Counted from the first letter of the stretch, positions 41,090 to 50,257 are shown. The stretch: DNA of 64,000 bases from Paenibacillus rhizophilus (GCF_003854965.1 NZ_RQPI01000009.1:62001-126000); one strand, 5' to 3'. Numbers and translations are program-made. The notes: generated by a model from the letters alone, not told the origin.

Positions 41090-42949
41090 ATGACGAACTC
41101 AACGTCGACGGATCGAAAGAGCATCCGTTCATTTCTGAAATTGCTTAAAGAAACGAAGCCGCCGTATGGCCTGTTGGCCCTGGCTATTACCCTTAGCGTC
41201 ATTTCCACGCTGGTGTCCCTCGTTATTCCCATGTTTACCAAAGGGCTGGTCGACGGCTTCTCGCTGTCTTCGGTAAGCCGGATGCAGATCGCCGGAATCG
41301 CGGGCGCTTTCGTCGCCCAGACCATTGCCGCGGGCGTGTCCGTCTATCTGCTGAACTATGCGGGGCAGAAGATCGTGGCCGGTCTCAGAGACCGGCTGTG
41401 GCGCAAGCTTCTTGCGCTGCCTGTCTCCTATTACAACGATATCCGGACGGGGGAGAGCGTCAGCCGCATGACGAACGATACGGGCATCATCAAGTCGCTT
41501 GTATCGGAGCATGCCGCCAGTCTGTTCACCGGACTCATTTCCATCATCGGCTCGATCTCGGTCCTCTTTTATTTGAATTGGAGAATGACGCTGGTTCTGT
41601 TCACCGTGCTGCCTCTTTCGGCGCTGATTCTCGTTCCGCTGGGCCGGAAGATGTACAAAATTTCCAAAGGAATGCAGGATGAGACGGCATCCTTCACGGC
41701 GGTGCTGAGCGGGGTGCTGTCAGAAATCCGGCTCGTCAAGGCGTCCGGAGCGGAGCCGCGGGAATACGAATCCGGAAAAAGCGTCATTAAGAACCTGCTC
41801 TCCTACGGCATACGCGAGGGCAAGGTCAGCGCATGGATCACTCCGCTTGTCTCGTTCGTATTTATGATGCTGCTGGTCGTCATTATCGGTTACGGCGGCG
41901 TGCAGGTATCCAGCGGCGCGCTGACGGCGGGGGAGCTGGTCGCTTTTATCCTGTATCTGATCCAGATCGTAATGCCGCTCACCCAGCTGACCACCTTCTT
42001 CACCCAAATTCAGAAAGCCATGGGCGCTTCGGAACGGATCATGGAGACGCTGAAGCATGAAGAAGAGAACTATGAAGGGGAAGAGATGGCGGACGGCGGG
42101 CGCCTGCCGATTGCGCTGGACAATGTCACCTTTGGGTACAAAAAAGGCGAGTCCGTACTGAACAAGGTAAGCTGCTCCATCGCGCCGGGTGAGGTAACGG
42201 CGATTGTCGGCCCAAGCGGCGGCGGAAAGACGACGCTGTTCTCCCTGCTGGAACGCTTCTATGAGCCGCAGGAAGGCGTGATCCGGCTTGGCGGCAAGCC
42301 GATTTCCGATTTCTCGCTGTCCTCCTGGCGCGGCGGCATCGGCTATGTCTCCCAGGAAAGCCCGCTGCTGGCCGGGACGATTGCCGACAATCTCCGCTAC
42401 GGACTTGGCCGCGAGGTCGATTTAACGGAAATGCGGAAGGCGGCGGCTATGGCGTATGCCGACACCTTTATCGACGAACTGCCGGACGGCTATGACACTG
42501 ATGTCGGCGAGCGCGGCGTGAAGCTGTCCGGCGGACAGCGGCAGCGGATCGCAATCGCCCGGGCGTTGCTGAGAGATCCGAAGATCCTGATGCTGGACGA
42601 AGCCACTTCAAGCCTCGACAGCAAATCCGAGGCGGTTGTGCAGAAGGCGCTGTCCAATTTGATGAAGGGCCGGACGACGATCGTAATCGCGCACCGCCTG
42701 TCTACGGTGGTGAATGCCGACCAGATTCTTTTTATGGAAAAAGGCGAGATTACCGGCAGGGGAAGGCATGAAGAGCTGCTGCGGGAGCATAAGCTCTACC
42801 GCGAATTTGCGCAGCAGCAGCTTCAAACGGCCGATACGGAACCACGGGAACACGGCGAAGAGGAGGAGAGTGGCGGACATGGCAAAAATACTGGTGGTGG
42901 ACGACGATCCGCACATCCGCGAGTTGGTAGCCGTATTTCTGAAAGCTGA
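41090..42949 (+). CDS. ABC-type multidrug exporter (BmrA/LmrA-like)
   Basis: 619 aa half-transporter able to act as a homodimer. Membrane domain residues ~20-320; ATPase with Walker A GPSGGGKT, signature KLSGGQRQRIAIARALL and Walker B LMLDEATSSLD (catalytic Glu present). Relatives end near FAQQQLQ. Here about 35 extra residues, rich in Gly/Arg/Glu, read through the ribosome site and first 71 bases of the response-regulator gene, so the tail may be a by-product of stop loss. ATG 41090 follows GGGAAGGA. Probably regulated by, or functionally tied to, the downstream two-component system. Confidence 0.9.
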   Translation: MTNSTSTDRKSIRSFLKLLKETKPPYGLLALAITLSVISTLVSLVIPMFTKGLVDGFSLSSVSRMQIAGIAGAFVAQTIAAGVSVYLLNYAGQKIVAGLRDRLWRKLLALPVSYYNDIRTGESVSRMTNDTGIIKSLVSEHAASLFTGLISIIGSISVLFYLNWRMTLVLFTVLPLSALILVPLGRKMYKISKGMQDETASFTAVLSGVLSEIRLVKASGAEPREYESGKSVIKNLLSYGIREGKVSAWITPLVSFVFMMLLVVIIGYGGVQVSSGALTAGELVAFILYLIQIVMPLTQLTTFFTQIQKAMGASERIMETLKHEEENYEGEEMADGGRLPIALDNVTFGYKKGESVLNKVSCSIAPGEVTAIVGPSGGGKTTLFSLLERFYEPQEGVIRLGGKPISDFSLSSWRGGIGYVSQESPLLAGTIADNLRYGLGREVDLTEMRKAAAMAYADTFIDELPDGYDTDVGERGVKLSGGQRQRIAIARALLRDPKILMLDEATSSLDSKSEAVVQKALSNLMKGRTTIVIAHRLSTVVNADQILFMEKGEITGRGRHEELLREHKLYREFAQQQLQTADTEPREHGEEEESGGHGKNTGGGRRSAHPRVGSRISES

Positions 42950-43553
42950 GGGCATGGAAGTGTGCGAGGCTTCCGACGGAAGGGAAGCGCTGGATTTTCT
43001 TGAAGACCATCCGGTTGATATGGCCATTCTCGATGTCATGATGCCGAATGTGGACGGCTGGCAGCTCTGCCGCGAGCTGCGGAAGGCCTACGATTTTCCG
43101 CTGCTTATGCTTACGGCCAAAGGCGAAACTTCGCAGATTGTGAAGGGGTTTGAACTGGGAAGCGATGATTATCTCGTAAAACCGTTTGAGCCCCCGGTAT
43201 TGATGGCCCGCGTCAAAGCGCTCTTGAAACGGTATCAAATTTCGGCTGCCCAGAGCGTTGCCGTCGGCAGGCTGAAGATGAACCGGAAAACCTATGAAAT
43301 TCAATCGGATGAAGGCATTTTAACGCTGCCTTTGAAAGAGTACGAGCTGCTGTTCAAGCTGGCCAGCTATCCGGGACAGACTCTGTCGCGCGACCGGCTG
43401 ATCGAGGAAATCTGGGGATACGACTATGAAGGCAACGAACGCACGCTGGACGTTCACATCAACCGGCTGCGCGAGAGGTTTCCGGGCGAGCGGTACGGAT
43501 TCGCCATCCGCACCGTGCGCGGCCTGGGGTACCGGCTGGAGGGCGCGGAATGA
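42879..43553 (+). CDS. OmpR/PhoB-family response regulator
   Basis: 224 aa. Receiver domain (3-115): VVDDDPHIRELVAVFL, phosphoacceptor Asp in MAILDVMMPNVDGW, switch Thr/Lys in LTAKGE and DDYLVKPFEP. Winged-helix output domain (~130-223): LPLKEYELLFKLASYPGQ and the C-terminal VHINRLRERF with TVRGLGYRL. ATG 42879 follows AGGAGGAGAG. It overlaps the ABC gene by 71 bases, and the cognate sensor kinase follows after 132 bases. Target promoters unknown; the ABC operon itself is a candidate. Confidence 0.93.
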   Translation: MAKILVVDDDPHIRELVAVFLKAEGMEVCEASDGREALDFLEDHPVDMAILDVMMPNVDGWQLCRELRKAYDFPLLMLTAKGETSQIVKGFELGSDDYLVKPFEPPVLMARVKALLKRYQISAAQSVAVGRLKMNRKTYEIQSDEGILTLPLKEYELLFKLASYPGQTLSRDRLIEEIWGYDYEGNERTLDVHINRLRERFPGERYGFAIRTVRGLGYRLEGAE

Positions 43554-43685
43554 CGCGGCGGGAGCGGGCAATCGGCGGGTAAGCCTCCCGAGAGAGAGCG
43601 CCTTGAGAGAAGGCGTCCCGAGCGGACAGTCAGGCCCCCCAGTCCGCGCAGTGAGCGGTCCCGGCCATCTGCCGAAGGGCACGGA

Positions 43686-44750
43686 TTGAAACGGCTGGGG
43701 AGAGCTGTACGGGGATTGCTCGGAATGCTGGCCGCATTTGCCTTCCTTGTCGGCTCATGGACAGCTGCCTACTTCATCCTGAAGAGTCTGTTCCGGAGGT
43801 TCGGCGCTCCTTCCTCAGACTTTGTATCGCAGCTGCTCGGCATTCTGCTCGGATTCTTTATTCTGTTCTGCATCGGCGGCCTGATTTCCCTGTTTAGCAG
43901 GGGACGGCAGAGGGCCTTTTATATCCCGATTATGAACGCCATCCGGCGGATTGCCCAAGGCGATTTTACCGCCAAGGTGGAAGACGTCGAGCGCTACGGC
44001 CAGTTCGGCGAGCTGGTGGAGGGAATCAATGAAATGGCCAGCGAGCTGAGCCGGATGGAGACGATGCGCCAGGATTTCATCTCCAATGTATCACATGAAA
44101 TCCAGTCGCCGCTCACTTCCATCCGGGGCTTCGCCCGCGCGCTGCGCAGCGACGAGATCAGCCGGGAGACCCGGGAGCATTATTTGGATATCATCGAGGC
44201 GGAAAGCGCCAGGCTGTCGGGAGTGAGCGACAGTCTGCTTAAGCTGTCGGTGCTGGAGTCGGGGAACTTTCCGTTTGAAGCGAAGCCTTTCCGTCTGGAT
44301 AAACAGCTTCGGAATATGATCCTGGCCTGCGAGCCGCAGTGGATGGGCAAAGGGGTCGAAGTGGAAGCGGAGCTTGCGGAAACGACGGTGACGGCGGTGG
44401 AGGATCTGCTGAGCCAGGTCTGGACCAATCTGCTGCATAACAGCATCAAGTTTACTCCGGCGGGCGGGACGATCACCATTTCCGCGCGTCCTCTGAATGG
44501 GGGAGCGGAGGTCGTGATCTCCGATACCGGTACAGGCATCGGAGAAGAAGATATGCCCCGCATCTTTGAACGGTTCTACAAGGCGGACAGGGCGAGAAGC
44601 GCGGGCGGCGGGGGCAGCGGGCTGGGACTTTCGCTGGTGAAGAAGATCATCGACCTTCACCAGGGTGAAGTCCGCGCGGAGAGCCGGGCAGGCGAGGGGG
44701 TGGTGTTTGTTGTTACGCTGCCCGGGCCTGCGGGTAAGCAGCAGACATAG
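43686..44750 (+). CDS. Sensor histidine kinase (HAMP-HisKA-HATPase)
   Basis: 354 aa. Two N-terminal membrane helices (about 10-32 and 47-68) with a very short extracellular loop, then a HAMP linker, a dimerisation domain with the phosphoacceptor His in FISNVSHEIQSPLTSIRGF, and an ATPase domain (N box QVWTNLLHNSIKF, G boxes SDTGTGIGEED and GSGLGLSLVKK). The tiny loop suggests sensing within the membrane or through a partner such as the upstream ABC exporter. TTG 43686 has GAAGGG six bases upstream. It pairs with the OmpR-type regulator. Confidence 0.92.
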   Translation: MKRLGRAVRGLLGMLAAFAFLVGSWTAAYFILKSLFRRFGAPSSDFVSQLLGILLGFFILFCIGGLISLFSRGRQRAFYIPIMNAIRRIAQGDFTAKVEDVERYGQFGELVEGINEMASELSRMETMRQDFISNVSHEIQSPLTSIRGFARALRSDEISRETREHYLDIIEAESARLSGVSDSLLKLSVLESGNFPFEAKPFRLDKQLRNMILACEPQWMGKGVEVEAELAETTVTAVEDLLSQVWTNLLHNSIKFTPAGGTITISARPLNGGAEVVISDTGTGIGEEDMPRIFERFYKADRARSAGGGGSGLGLSLVKKIIDLHQGEVRAESRAGEGVVFVVTLPGPAGKQQT

Positions 44751-44938
44751 CGCATTCGGATGGTTGCCGTCGCCCGGCAGAAAAAGATGTGCCAGCCGTG
44801 AGGCGTTCAGATTGCGCAGGCCCTGTCGTCCGAGGCCCCGGCGGTTCAGATTCGCAGGCCCTAGTCACGCGGATTTGCAGGAATTGTCGTCCGAGTCCCA
44901 GTCCCTTGACTGGCCCGGCCCAAGCTGCCCTCCTAGCG
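44751..44938. repeat. Convergent intergenic region with degenerate ~39-bp repeats
   Basis: GTTCAGATTGCGCAGGCCCT (44805-44824) recurs with one deletion at 44844-44862, and a third, weaker copy (GATTTGCAGG) is near 44872. GTCGTCCGAG occurs at 44825-44834 and 44886-44895. There is no coding frame and no clear terminator hairpin. Confidence 0.55.
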
Positions 44939-46405
44939 TCAGGACAGCCGATTAAACCGGCGGAAAAGCTCCGCCAGCTTGGCAAGTCCCCGTTCCAGTC
45001 CGGACGGGGAAGCGTAAGCGTAGGACAGGCGAAGATGCCTTGCGTCGGAACGGTCGTACAGATCGCCGGTATTCAGCAGCAGGCCTTCCGCAAGCGCCGC
45101 GCGGAAAAGCTTCGGCAGCGGCACGGGCCGGTTCAGGCGCAGCCATATATAGAAGCCGCCCGCAGGCTTGCTCCATGCCGCCAGTCCGGCAAAATGGCGC
45201 TCCAGCAGCTCCAGCATCAGATCGCGCCGCCAGCGCAGCGCGAGGCGCAGGGCGCTGCAATGCCGTTCGTGGCAGCCGTCCTCCAGCCACTTGGCCGCCG
45301 CAAGCTGCGAGAGGGAGCTTGCGCCGTAGTCGGTCTGCATTTTGATATCGGCGAGACGCCGGATCACCTGCTCGGGACCGGCAACCCACCCGATACGCAG
45401 GCCGGGGCTGGCGGATTTGGACAGAGTGCCCAGGTGCAGAACGCTTCCGGTTTTGTCCAGAGCCTTCAGCGGCGGGGGAGGAGGGGCATCCAGCCACAGG
45501 TCCTGATAGGCTCCGTCCTCCAGGACCGGCAATCCCAGCGCGGCGGTCTGCTCCATCAGTTCCCGCCTCCGCTCCGCATCCATGAGAATGCCCGTCGGAT
45601 TATGAAAGGCGGGAATCGTATACAGTAGCGCCGACTTGGTTCGAACGGCCGCGTCCTCCAGTCCTTCCGCGATGAGGCCCCGGCCGTCCATGGGCAGTCC
45701 GTACAGCTTGACCCCAGCCGACTGAAAAGAATGAATGGAGTACAAATAGGAGGGCTTCTCCAGCAGAACGGTCGATCCCTTAGGCAGCAGGCCGAGGGAA
45801 ATCAGTTGAAAGCCTTGAAGCGCCCCGGAGAGAATCAAAATCGAGGAGGGGTCCGCCTGAATGCCGCTTCTGCCCAGCTCGGCGCTGAGCGCCCGCCGAA
45901 GCCGTAGGCTGCCGAGCGGCTCCTCGTACGCCAGCGGCAGCTCGTCCCGGGCCAAGTCGGCCAGAATGGAGCGCATCTGTTCTCCCGGCAGCAGCTCGGG
46001 AGCGGGCTCTCCGGTTCCGAGCCGAAGCAGCTCCGGCTGGAACTCCAGGCGGTTGATCGCCTGAACGGCCGGCAAATTGGGATAATGGATGCCTTCCTCC
46101 ACATAATCGTTCCAGCTTCCGGCCGTCCCCCGGTTTGCTTTCTCCGAGGCTATCCTCGTGCCTCCACCCTGCCTTCCTTCGATGAGTCCGAGCCCGGCGA
46201 GTTGGCCGAGCGCCGCTACAACCGTGCTGCGGTTGACGCCAAGCTGACGGGCCAGCTCGCGCTGCGGCGGCAGCTTCATACCCGCCGGCCAGTCGCCGCA
46301 GCCGATTTTGGTGCGGAAATATCCGGCGATTTGCGCATAGAGCGGCAGCGGCGAGGCTAGGTCCGGGCGCCAGTCTACCGAAGAAATGCCGGCGCTGTGC
46401 CGCAT
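44939..46405 (-). CDS. MocR-family (GntR helix-turn-helix plus aminotransferase-like) regulator, YisV-like
   Basis: 488 aa. The N-terminal GntR winged helix (LPLYAQIAGYFRTKIGCGDW, then LPPQRELARQLGVNRSTVVA) is fused to a fold-type-I aminotransferase domain (about 115-488) with the PLP lysine in LGTLSKSASPGLRIGW and FHNPTGI. MocR proteins use PLP, often with an amino acid, to control metabolism or export genes. It is divergent from a LysE-type exporter, the arrangement of B. subtilis yisV-yisU, and probably regulates it. ATG at 46405, with GGGAGAGA upstream. Confidence 0.9.
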   Translation of the reverse strand: MRHSAGISSVDWRPDLASPLPLYAQIAGYFRTKIGCGDWPAGMKLPPQRELARQLGVNRSTVVAALGQLAGLGLIEGRQGGGTRIASEKANRGTAGSWNDYVEEGIHYPNLPAVQAINRLEFQPELLRLGTGEPAPELLPGEQMRSILADLARDELPLAYEEPLGSLRLRRALSAELGRSGIQADPSSILILSGALQGFQLISLGLLPKGSTVLLEKPSYLYSIHSFQSAGVKLYGLPMDGRGLIAEGLEDAAVRTKSALLYTIPAFHNPTGILMDAERRRELMEQTAALGLPVLEDGAYQDLWLDAPPPPPLKALDKTGSVLHLGTLSKSASPGLRIGWVAGPEQVIRRLADIKMQTDYGASSLSQLAAAKWLEDGCHERHCSALRLALRWRRDLMLELLERHFAGLAAWSKPAGGFYIWLRLNRPVPLPKLFRAALAEGLLLNTGDLYDRSDARHLRLSYAYASPSGLERGLAKLAELFRRFNRLS

Positions 46406-46674
46406 GAAAATCTCTCCCTTTTTATAGAAACCTTGGTCTGTCCTTTAAATTAAGAAACGGTTGCCGTCCTACTGTCCGGACGATGCAGCCGTTTCTTTTC
46501 GTGCTGGTCTATTGACCATAGTATAGCATGATGAGGGGAGAACTTTCCTTTGGTTGGGCTCCCTGCCCCGGTTTTGGATGGTCACTTAAGGGCGGAAAGG
46601 CTGTACTATCGTAAAGGAAATGAAACAGCCGCGGCACCTTTGCCGCGCGCAATAAACAGCTAGGAGGGACAACG
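46406..46674. promoter_or_regulatory. Divergent regulatory region of the MocR and LysE genes
   Basis: Contains a TGGTC-TATT-GACCA palindrome (46505-46518), with further TGGTC half-sites near 46433 and 46580, a plausible operator. A long near-continuous hairpin lies at 46452-46497: AAGAAACGGTTGC pairs with GCAGCCGTTTCTT and encloses CGTCC/GGACG. The hairpin would lie in the 5' leader of whichever transcript starts beyond it. Confidence 0.5.
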
Positions 46675-47292
46675 TTGACGGAAGTCGTCATGCATGGGAT
46701 TATTTTGGCCGTCGGCCTTATTCTGCCGCTTGGGGCGCAGAATATTTTTGTGTTTAACCAGGGAGCGCTGCATCCCCGATTTATCCCCGCGCTTCCCGTT
46801 GTGATAACGGCGGCGCTGTGCGATACGCTGCTGATCTTCGCAGCCGTAGGCGGAGTGTCCCTGGCGGTGCAGTCGCTCCATTGGCTGACCCCCTTCATTT
46901 ACGGGGCGGGCGCCGTCTTTTTAACCGTGATGGGCCGACAAATCCTGCGAGGGGGCACAGCGGGAGAACAAGCCGCCGTTCTTCCTCCAAAAGAACAGGT
47001 AGCCTATGCGCTGTCGGTGTCGCTGCTTAACCCGCATGCTCTGATGGACACGGTGGGCGTGATCGGAACAAGCTCCCTGCAGTATGGCGCCGCGGAGCGT
47101 TGGGCGTTCGCCGCCGCGGCCGCCGGGGTATCCTGGCTGTGGTTCATGGGCTTGTCCGCCGCCGGAAGGGCGCTCGGCAAGGCCGATCCTTCCGGCCGGC
47201 TGGTGCGGCTGCTGAACATATTCTCGGCGCTGCTGCTCTGGGGAATGGCCGGCTATATGGCCTGGCAGCTGTGGGCCGAGCTTGCCGTTTAA
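46675..47292 (+). CDS. LysE/ArgO-family amino acid exporter (YisU-like)
   Basis: 205 aa, six hydrophobic segments. The family motif near the N-terminus is clear: [20 protein letters not shown], with the conserved G-x-x-x-P-G-P/A-N/Q pattern; [18 protein letters not shown] is the second family block, with the conserved NP. It exports a basic or other amino acid and protects against excess intake. TTG 46675 sits behind TAGGAGGGAC. Divergent from a MocR regulator that probably responds to the amino acid. Confidence 0.88.
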   Translation: MTEVVMHGIILAVGLILPLGAQNIFVFNQGALHPRFIPALPVVITAALCDTLLIFAAVGGVSLAVQSLHWLTPFIYGAGAVFLTVMGRQILRGGTAGEQAAVLPPKEQVAYALSVSLLNPHALMDTVGVIGTSSLQYGAAERWAFAAAAAGVSWLWFMGLSAAGRALGKADPSGRLVRLLNIFSALLLWGMAGYMAWQLWAELAV

Positions 47293-48290
47293 CCGCCGAT
47301 TTGCGACATACGGCGGGTTGTAGGCGTGTGGCTCTGGGCTTTTTTCTCCAGCGCCAGCGCCATTTCGTGGTTGTGGGGCTTGCCCGCCAGCGCCTTGCGG
47401 AATAAGCCTCGCACCGCTTCCGGGTCACCTGCCAGCGGACGCACGTTATATTCATCGGACCAATACAGACAGGCCTTGATATGACCGTCGGCCGTAAGGC
47501 GCAGCCGGTTGCAATTGTCGCAAAAATGCTCGCTTACCGGATGAATCAGACCGAATGTGCCTTTGGCGCCGACGATTCGGCTGTCCTGGGACGGGCCGTT
47601 TCCGGCGGGCGGGTGCGCTTCCTCGGTCTCCCATCCGGCCTCGCGGCATGCTTCGAGCACTCTTTCCAGCGGCAGGTAGGTCTGCCGCCAGGCGTCAGTT
47701 GTGCTGCCGATCGGCATATATTCGATAAACCGCACATTCAGCGGACTATTCAATGTAAGAGCAATAAAATCCTTGATCTCGTCGTCGTTGATGCCCTTCA
47801 TGAGCACAACATTAAGCTTAATGGGCGAGAGTCCCGCAGCTTCGGCCGCCTCGATTCCTTTCAGCACCTTAGCTACTTCGCCGCCGCGCGTAATCATGGA
47901 GAACCGGTCCTGCCTTAGAGAGTCCAGGCTGATGTTCACCCTCGATAGGCCGGCAGCTTTCAGCACCGCCGCTTTGGTGGGCAGCAGCAGGCCGTTGGTG
48001 GTGAGCGAGATATCCTCGATGCCCGGAATGGACGACAGCATGGCGACCAGGCGCTCCAAATCTTTGCGGACCAGCGGCTCGCCGCCGGTTAGGCGAACCT
48101 TGCGCAGCCCGGCGGGGGCCAGCGCCTTCACGACGGAGGCGATCTCCTCATAGCTCATGATCTCGTCATGCGGCTGAAATTGCATTCCTTCCGCAGGCAT
48201 ACAATAGATACAGCGCAGATTGCAGCGGTCCGTAACCGAAATGCGCATATAATCATGAACGCGTCCAAAAGGGTCGGTCAGCAGTTCCAT
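47289..48290 (-). CDS. moaA: GTP 3',8-cyclase (molybdenum cofactor biosynthesis protein A)
   Basis: 333 aa radical-SAM enzyme of the first cofactor step, GTP to 3',8-cyclo-dihydro-GTP. The SAM cluster motif is CNLRCIYC; the second 4Fe-4S site is [18 protein letters not shown], which binds GTP. The obligatory C-terminal Gly-Gly is present (MSQIGG). GEPLVRKDL is the GGEP-type SAM-binding motif (TGGEPL). The ATG at 48290 follows GAAAGGGGA. It ends four bases into the convergent LysE gene. moaC, moaD/E and moeA are not in the window. Confidence 0.96.
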   Translation of the reverse strand: MELLTDPFGRVHDYMRISVTDRCNLRCIYCMPAEGMQFQPHDEIMSYEEIASVVKALAPAGLRKVRLTGGEPLVRKDLERLVAMLSSIPGIEDISLTTNGLLLPTKAAVLKAAGLSRVNISLDSLRQDRFSMITRGGEVAKVLKGIEAAEAAGLSPIKLNVVLMKGINDDEIKDFIALTLNSPLNVRFIEYMPIGSTTDAWRQTYLPLERVLEACREAGWETEEAHPPAGNGPSQDSRIVGAKGTFGLIHPVSEHFCDNCNRLRLTADGHIKACLYWSDEYNVRPLAGDPEAVRGLFRKALAGKPHNHEMALALEKKAQSHTPTTRRMSQIGG

Positions 48291-48694
48291 TATGAGTTGT
48301 CCCCTTTCGTTGCTCAGCGATTTTATTTCAAATTTTAAAGAATGATGGCGGTGCCGTCAATCTGAAGCTTTTGGCGATTCTTTATATATTATCACGGTTA
48401 TCATGAGGACTGCCAAGCTAAGAGTTAAATTTGACAGTAATGCGACAAATGAAGGCAATCGCCATAAAATGCTCACGAAAAGCGTTTTCATTTTGGGCTA
48501 TAATCAAAATATAAAGCCGTGATAACTTTTCATTATCAGAAAAAAGTTGTAAAATATGGTGGATTCGCGGCGTGGCCCGTAATATTGTTCGGGCCGGTAT
48601 GCTCTATTGCGAAACTTACGAAAGACAACCACGGGTCCGTAGGTGCAGCCACCGGGTTACACGGTACGGATCAACCTTACAAGGAGGATTACCA
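48291..48694. promoter_or_regulatory. moaA / torD-like divergent region with Fnr-like half-sites and a structured leader
   Basis: TTATCACGGTTATCA (48389-48403) precedes moaA. CCGTGATAAC (48517-48526) and TTATCA (48533-48538) lie on the torD side next to TATAAT (48499-48504). These echo the GTGATAATTATCAC sites of the NADH oxidase and channel genes, but with non-canonical spacing. Further on, GGCCCG/CGGGCC (48574-48597) and GGTCCGTA/TACGGATC (about 48630-48671), enclosing GGTG-CAG-CCACC, suggest a folded leader. Confidence 0.45.
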
Positions 48695-49387
48695 ATGACC
48701 AATATGACCGTTCCTTCCCTTGATGTTTCGGAAGCCTTCAGCCGTTGGCTGGAAAGCAGGGGATTTATATACCAGCTGTTTACGGATTTTTTCGGAAGAA
48801 AGCCGACCCTGTCGCTAATCGCGCAGTGGAGCCGCAATCGCCAGATCGGCGCGGCAGCCGAGATGTCGGAAGGGGGGCGCGAACTGAAGCGCTATTTATG
48901 CGGACAGAAGCCGCATGATCTTCTTCAGGTCTGCGAGACGGAAGCCGTGGAATACGACCGGCTGATGCGAGATGAAACCGTGGTCGGCCTTAAGCCGAGA
49001 GAAGCGGCCCTCCTGGGAGAAGCGGAGGAATTCTGCAACGTGCTTTCCGATGTGTATGCTTCCGCAGGCATCGTGTTCAAAAAATGCGGCGACGAGGCCG
49101 ACGATCACATTGCCATCGAGCTGGAGTTTATGGCCGTGCTTCACGAGCGGATGCTGTTCAACAGCTTTTCGGTCAGAAGCGCGATGGAACTGCTGGACAT
49201 CCAGGAGAATTTTTTGCAGGAGCATCTGCTGCTCTGGACTCCGGAATTCTGCGAAAGACTGGAAGCGGCAACGAACAGTCCGCTGTACCTGGGATTATCC
49301 CGGATGCTTGAGGAGTTTCTTCCTTACGATCTCCACATGCTGCAGTCTTGGAGAGCTTCTCTGGAGAATGCCGCGGCGGCGGTGTAG
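48695..49387 (+). CDS. TorD/NarJ-family molybdoenzyme chaperone
   Basis: 230 aa, all-helical. The family pattern is visible in the centre (DDHIAIELEFMAVLHERML, about 135-155) and in the N-terminal FIYQLFTDFFGRKPTLSLIA. TorD/DmsD/NarJ proteins hold apo-molybdoenzymes until the cofactor is inserted. It is divergent from moaA, consistent with that role; the client is probably the molybdopterin oxidoreductase at 30.8 kb or an enzyme outside the window. AAGGAGG precedes the ATG at 48695. Confidence 0.82.
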   Translation: MTNMTVPSLDVSEAFSRWLESRGFIYQLFTDFFGRKPTLSLIAQWSRNRQIGAAAEMSEGGRELKRYLCGQKPHDLLQVCETEAVEYDRLMRDETVVGLKPREAALLGEAEEFCNVLSDVYASAGIVFKKCGDEADDHIAIELEFMAVLHERMLFNSFSVRSAMELLDIQENFLQEHLLLWTPEFCERLEAATNSPLYLGLSRMLEEFLPYDLHMLQSWRASLENAAAAV

Positions 49388-49422
49388 CACGCCCCTCAGT
49401 CGCGGTTGTTTGAAACAAAGAT

Positions 49423-49460
49423 GCCCGGAAATCCGATGCGCGGAAATCCGGGCGTTTTTA
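49423..49460 (+). terminator. Rho-independent terminator
   Basis: GCCCGGA pairs with TCCGGGC, loop with CCG/CGG pairing, followed by GTTTTT. Ends the torD-like transcript before the convergent CDP-alcohol phosphotransferase gene. Confidence 0.8.
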
Positions 49461-49500
49461 ATTTTTTACCGTTTATTTGCGCTCATCCCGTTCAATGCAC

Positions 49501-50031
49501 TCATTTGATGAATATGCTCTTTCTGTTTCCATCCAGTTCACTTGATGTCAACTGAATAACCAACTCCTCAATTGCCGATAGGCTGGCCACAGCACAAAGG
49601 ATATCCATCAACACCGCCATATGAATATAGGGAAGAAATAACGGAAATATGAATAAAGCGAAGCCGGTGATTTTGTTTCCGTAAGTGTGAGGAATTGCAA
49701 AGGTTTTGTATTTTTTCAGGGCTACGACAATCGATGCCAATCGGATCATACCAATCAAAATAACCCAAATGACGATTTCGGTTGCAGGATTTAGGATTGG
49801 ATAAAGCACGACCAATAACACACCTACCATTATCAGGTCGGCCAAAGAATCCAGCTTTTCGCCAAGTCTGCTCGCTGTTCCCGTCTTTCGGGCAATAAAC
49901 CCGTCTATCATATCACTGACCCCACAAATCATATATACTGCGTAAAAGGCCGCGCTTAATGGCTCAACAAAAATCAAAATCAAAGAGAAAATGATTCTGC
50001 TAAATGATATACAATTCGGTATTGCTTTCAT
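49501..50031 (-). CDS. CDP-alcohol phosphatidyltransferase (PssA/PgsA-like)
   Basis: 176 aa integral membrane enzyme. The catalytic signature DG-x2-AR-x8-G-x3-D-x3-D is intact: SDMIDGFIARKTG then RLGEKLDSLAD (about 40-65). It transfers a CDP-activated phosphatidyl group to an alcohol (glycerol-phosphate, serine or another head group); which one is not clear. ATG 50031 follows AGGTGATAGG; upstream codons without a ribosome site were excluded. The gene is visibly AT-rich (first 60 plus-strand bases hold 21 G/C) against GC-rich neighbours, suggesting acquisition. Confidence 0.85.
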   Translation of the reverse strand: MKAIPNCISFSRIIFSLILIFVEPLSAAFYAVYMICGVSDMIDGFIARKTGTASRLGEKLDSLADLIMVGVLLVVLYPILNPATEIVIWVILIGMIRLASIVVALKKYKTFAIPHTYGNKITGFALFIFPLFLPYIHMAVLMDILCAVASLSAIEELVIQLTSSELDGNRKSIFIK

Positions 50032-50257
50032 CCTATCACCTCGCCTGATATATGCACGCCCATCCTCTATTTCATACCTTAACCCAACTTTCTTAAGAAT
50101 AAGTTTCTCAGGTTTTTCCAATGTTTAAAAATGATTTTTCTCTCAAGCCGCATGTGAATAACAACTTTAGATTTTGCTGTCTTGGCGGCCCGCAGATCTA
50201 CGGGAATTACCCCGGGAGGGTGTATAATAGACTCAGGTAGGGGAAGGGAGGATGGAA

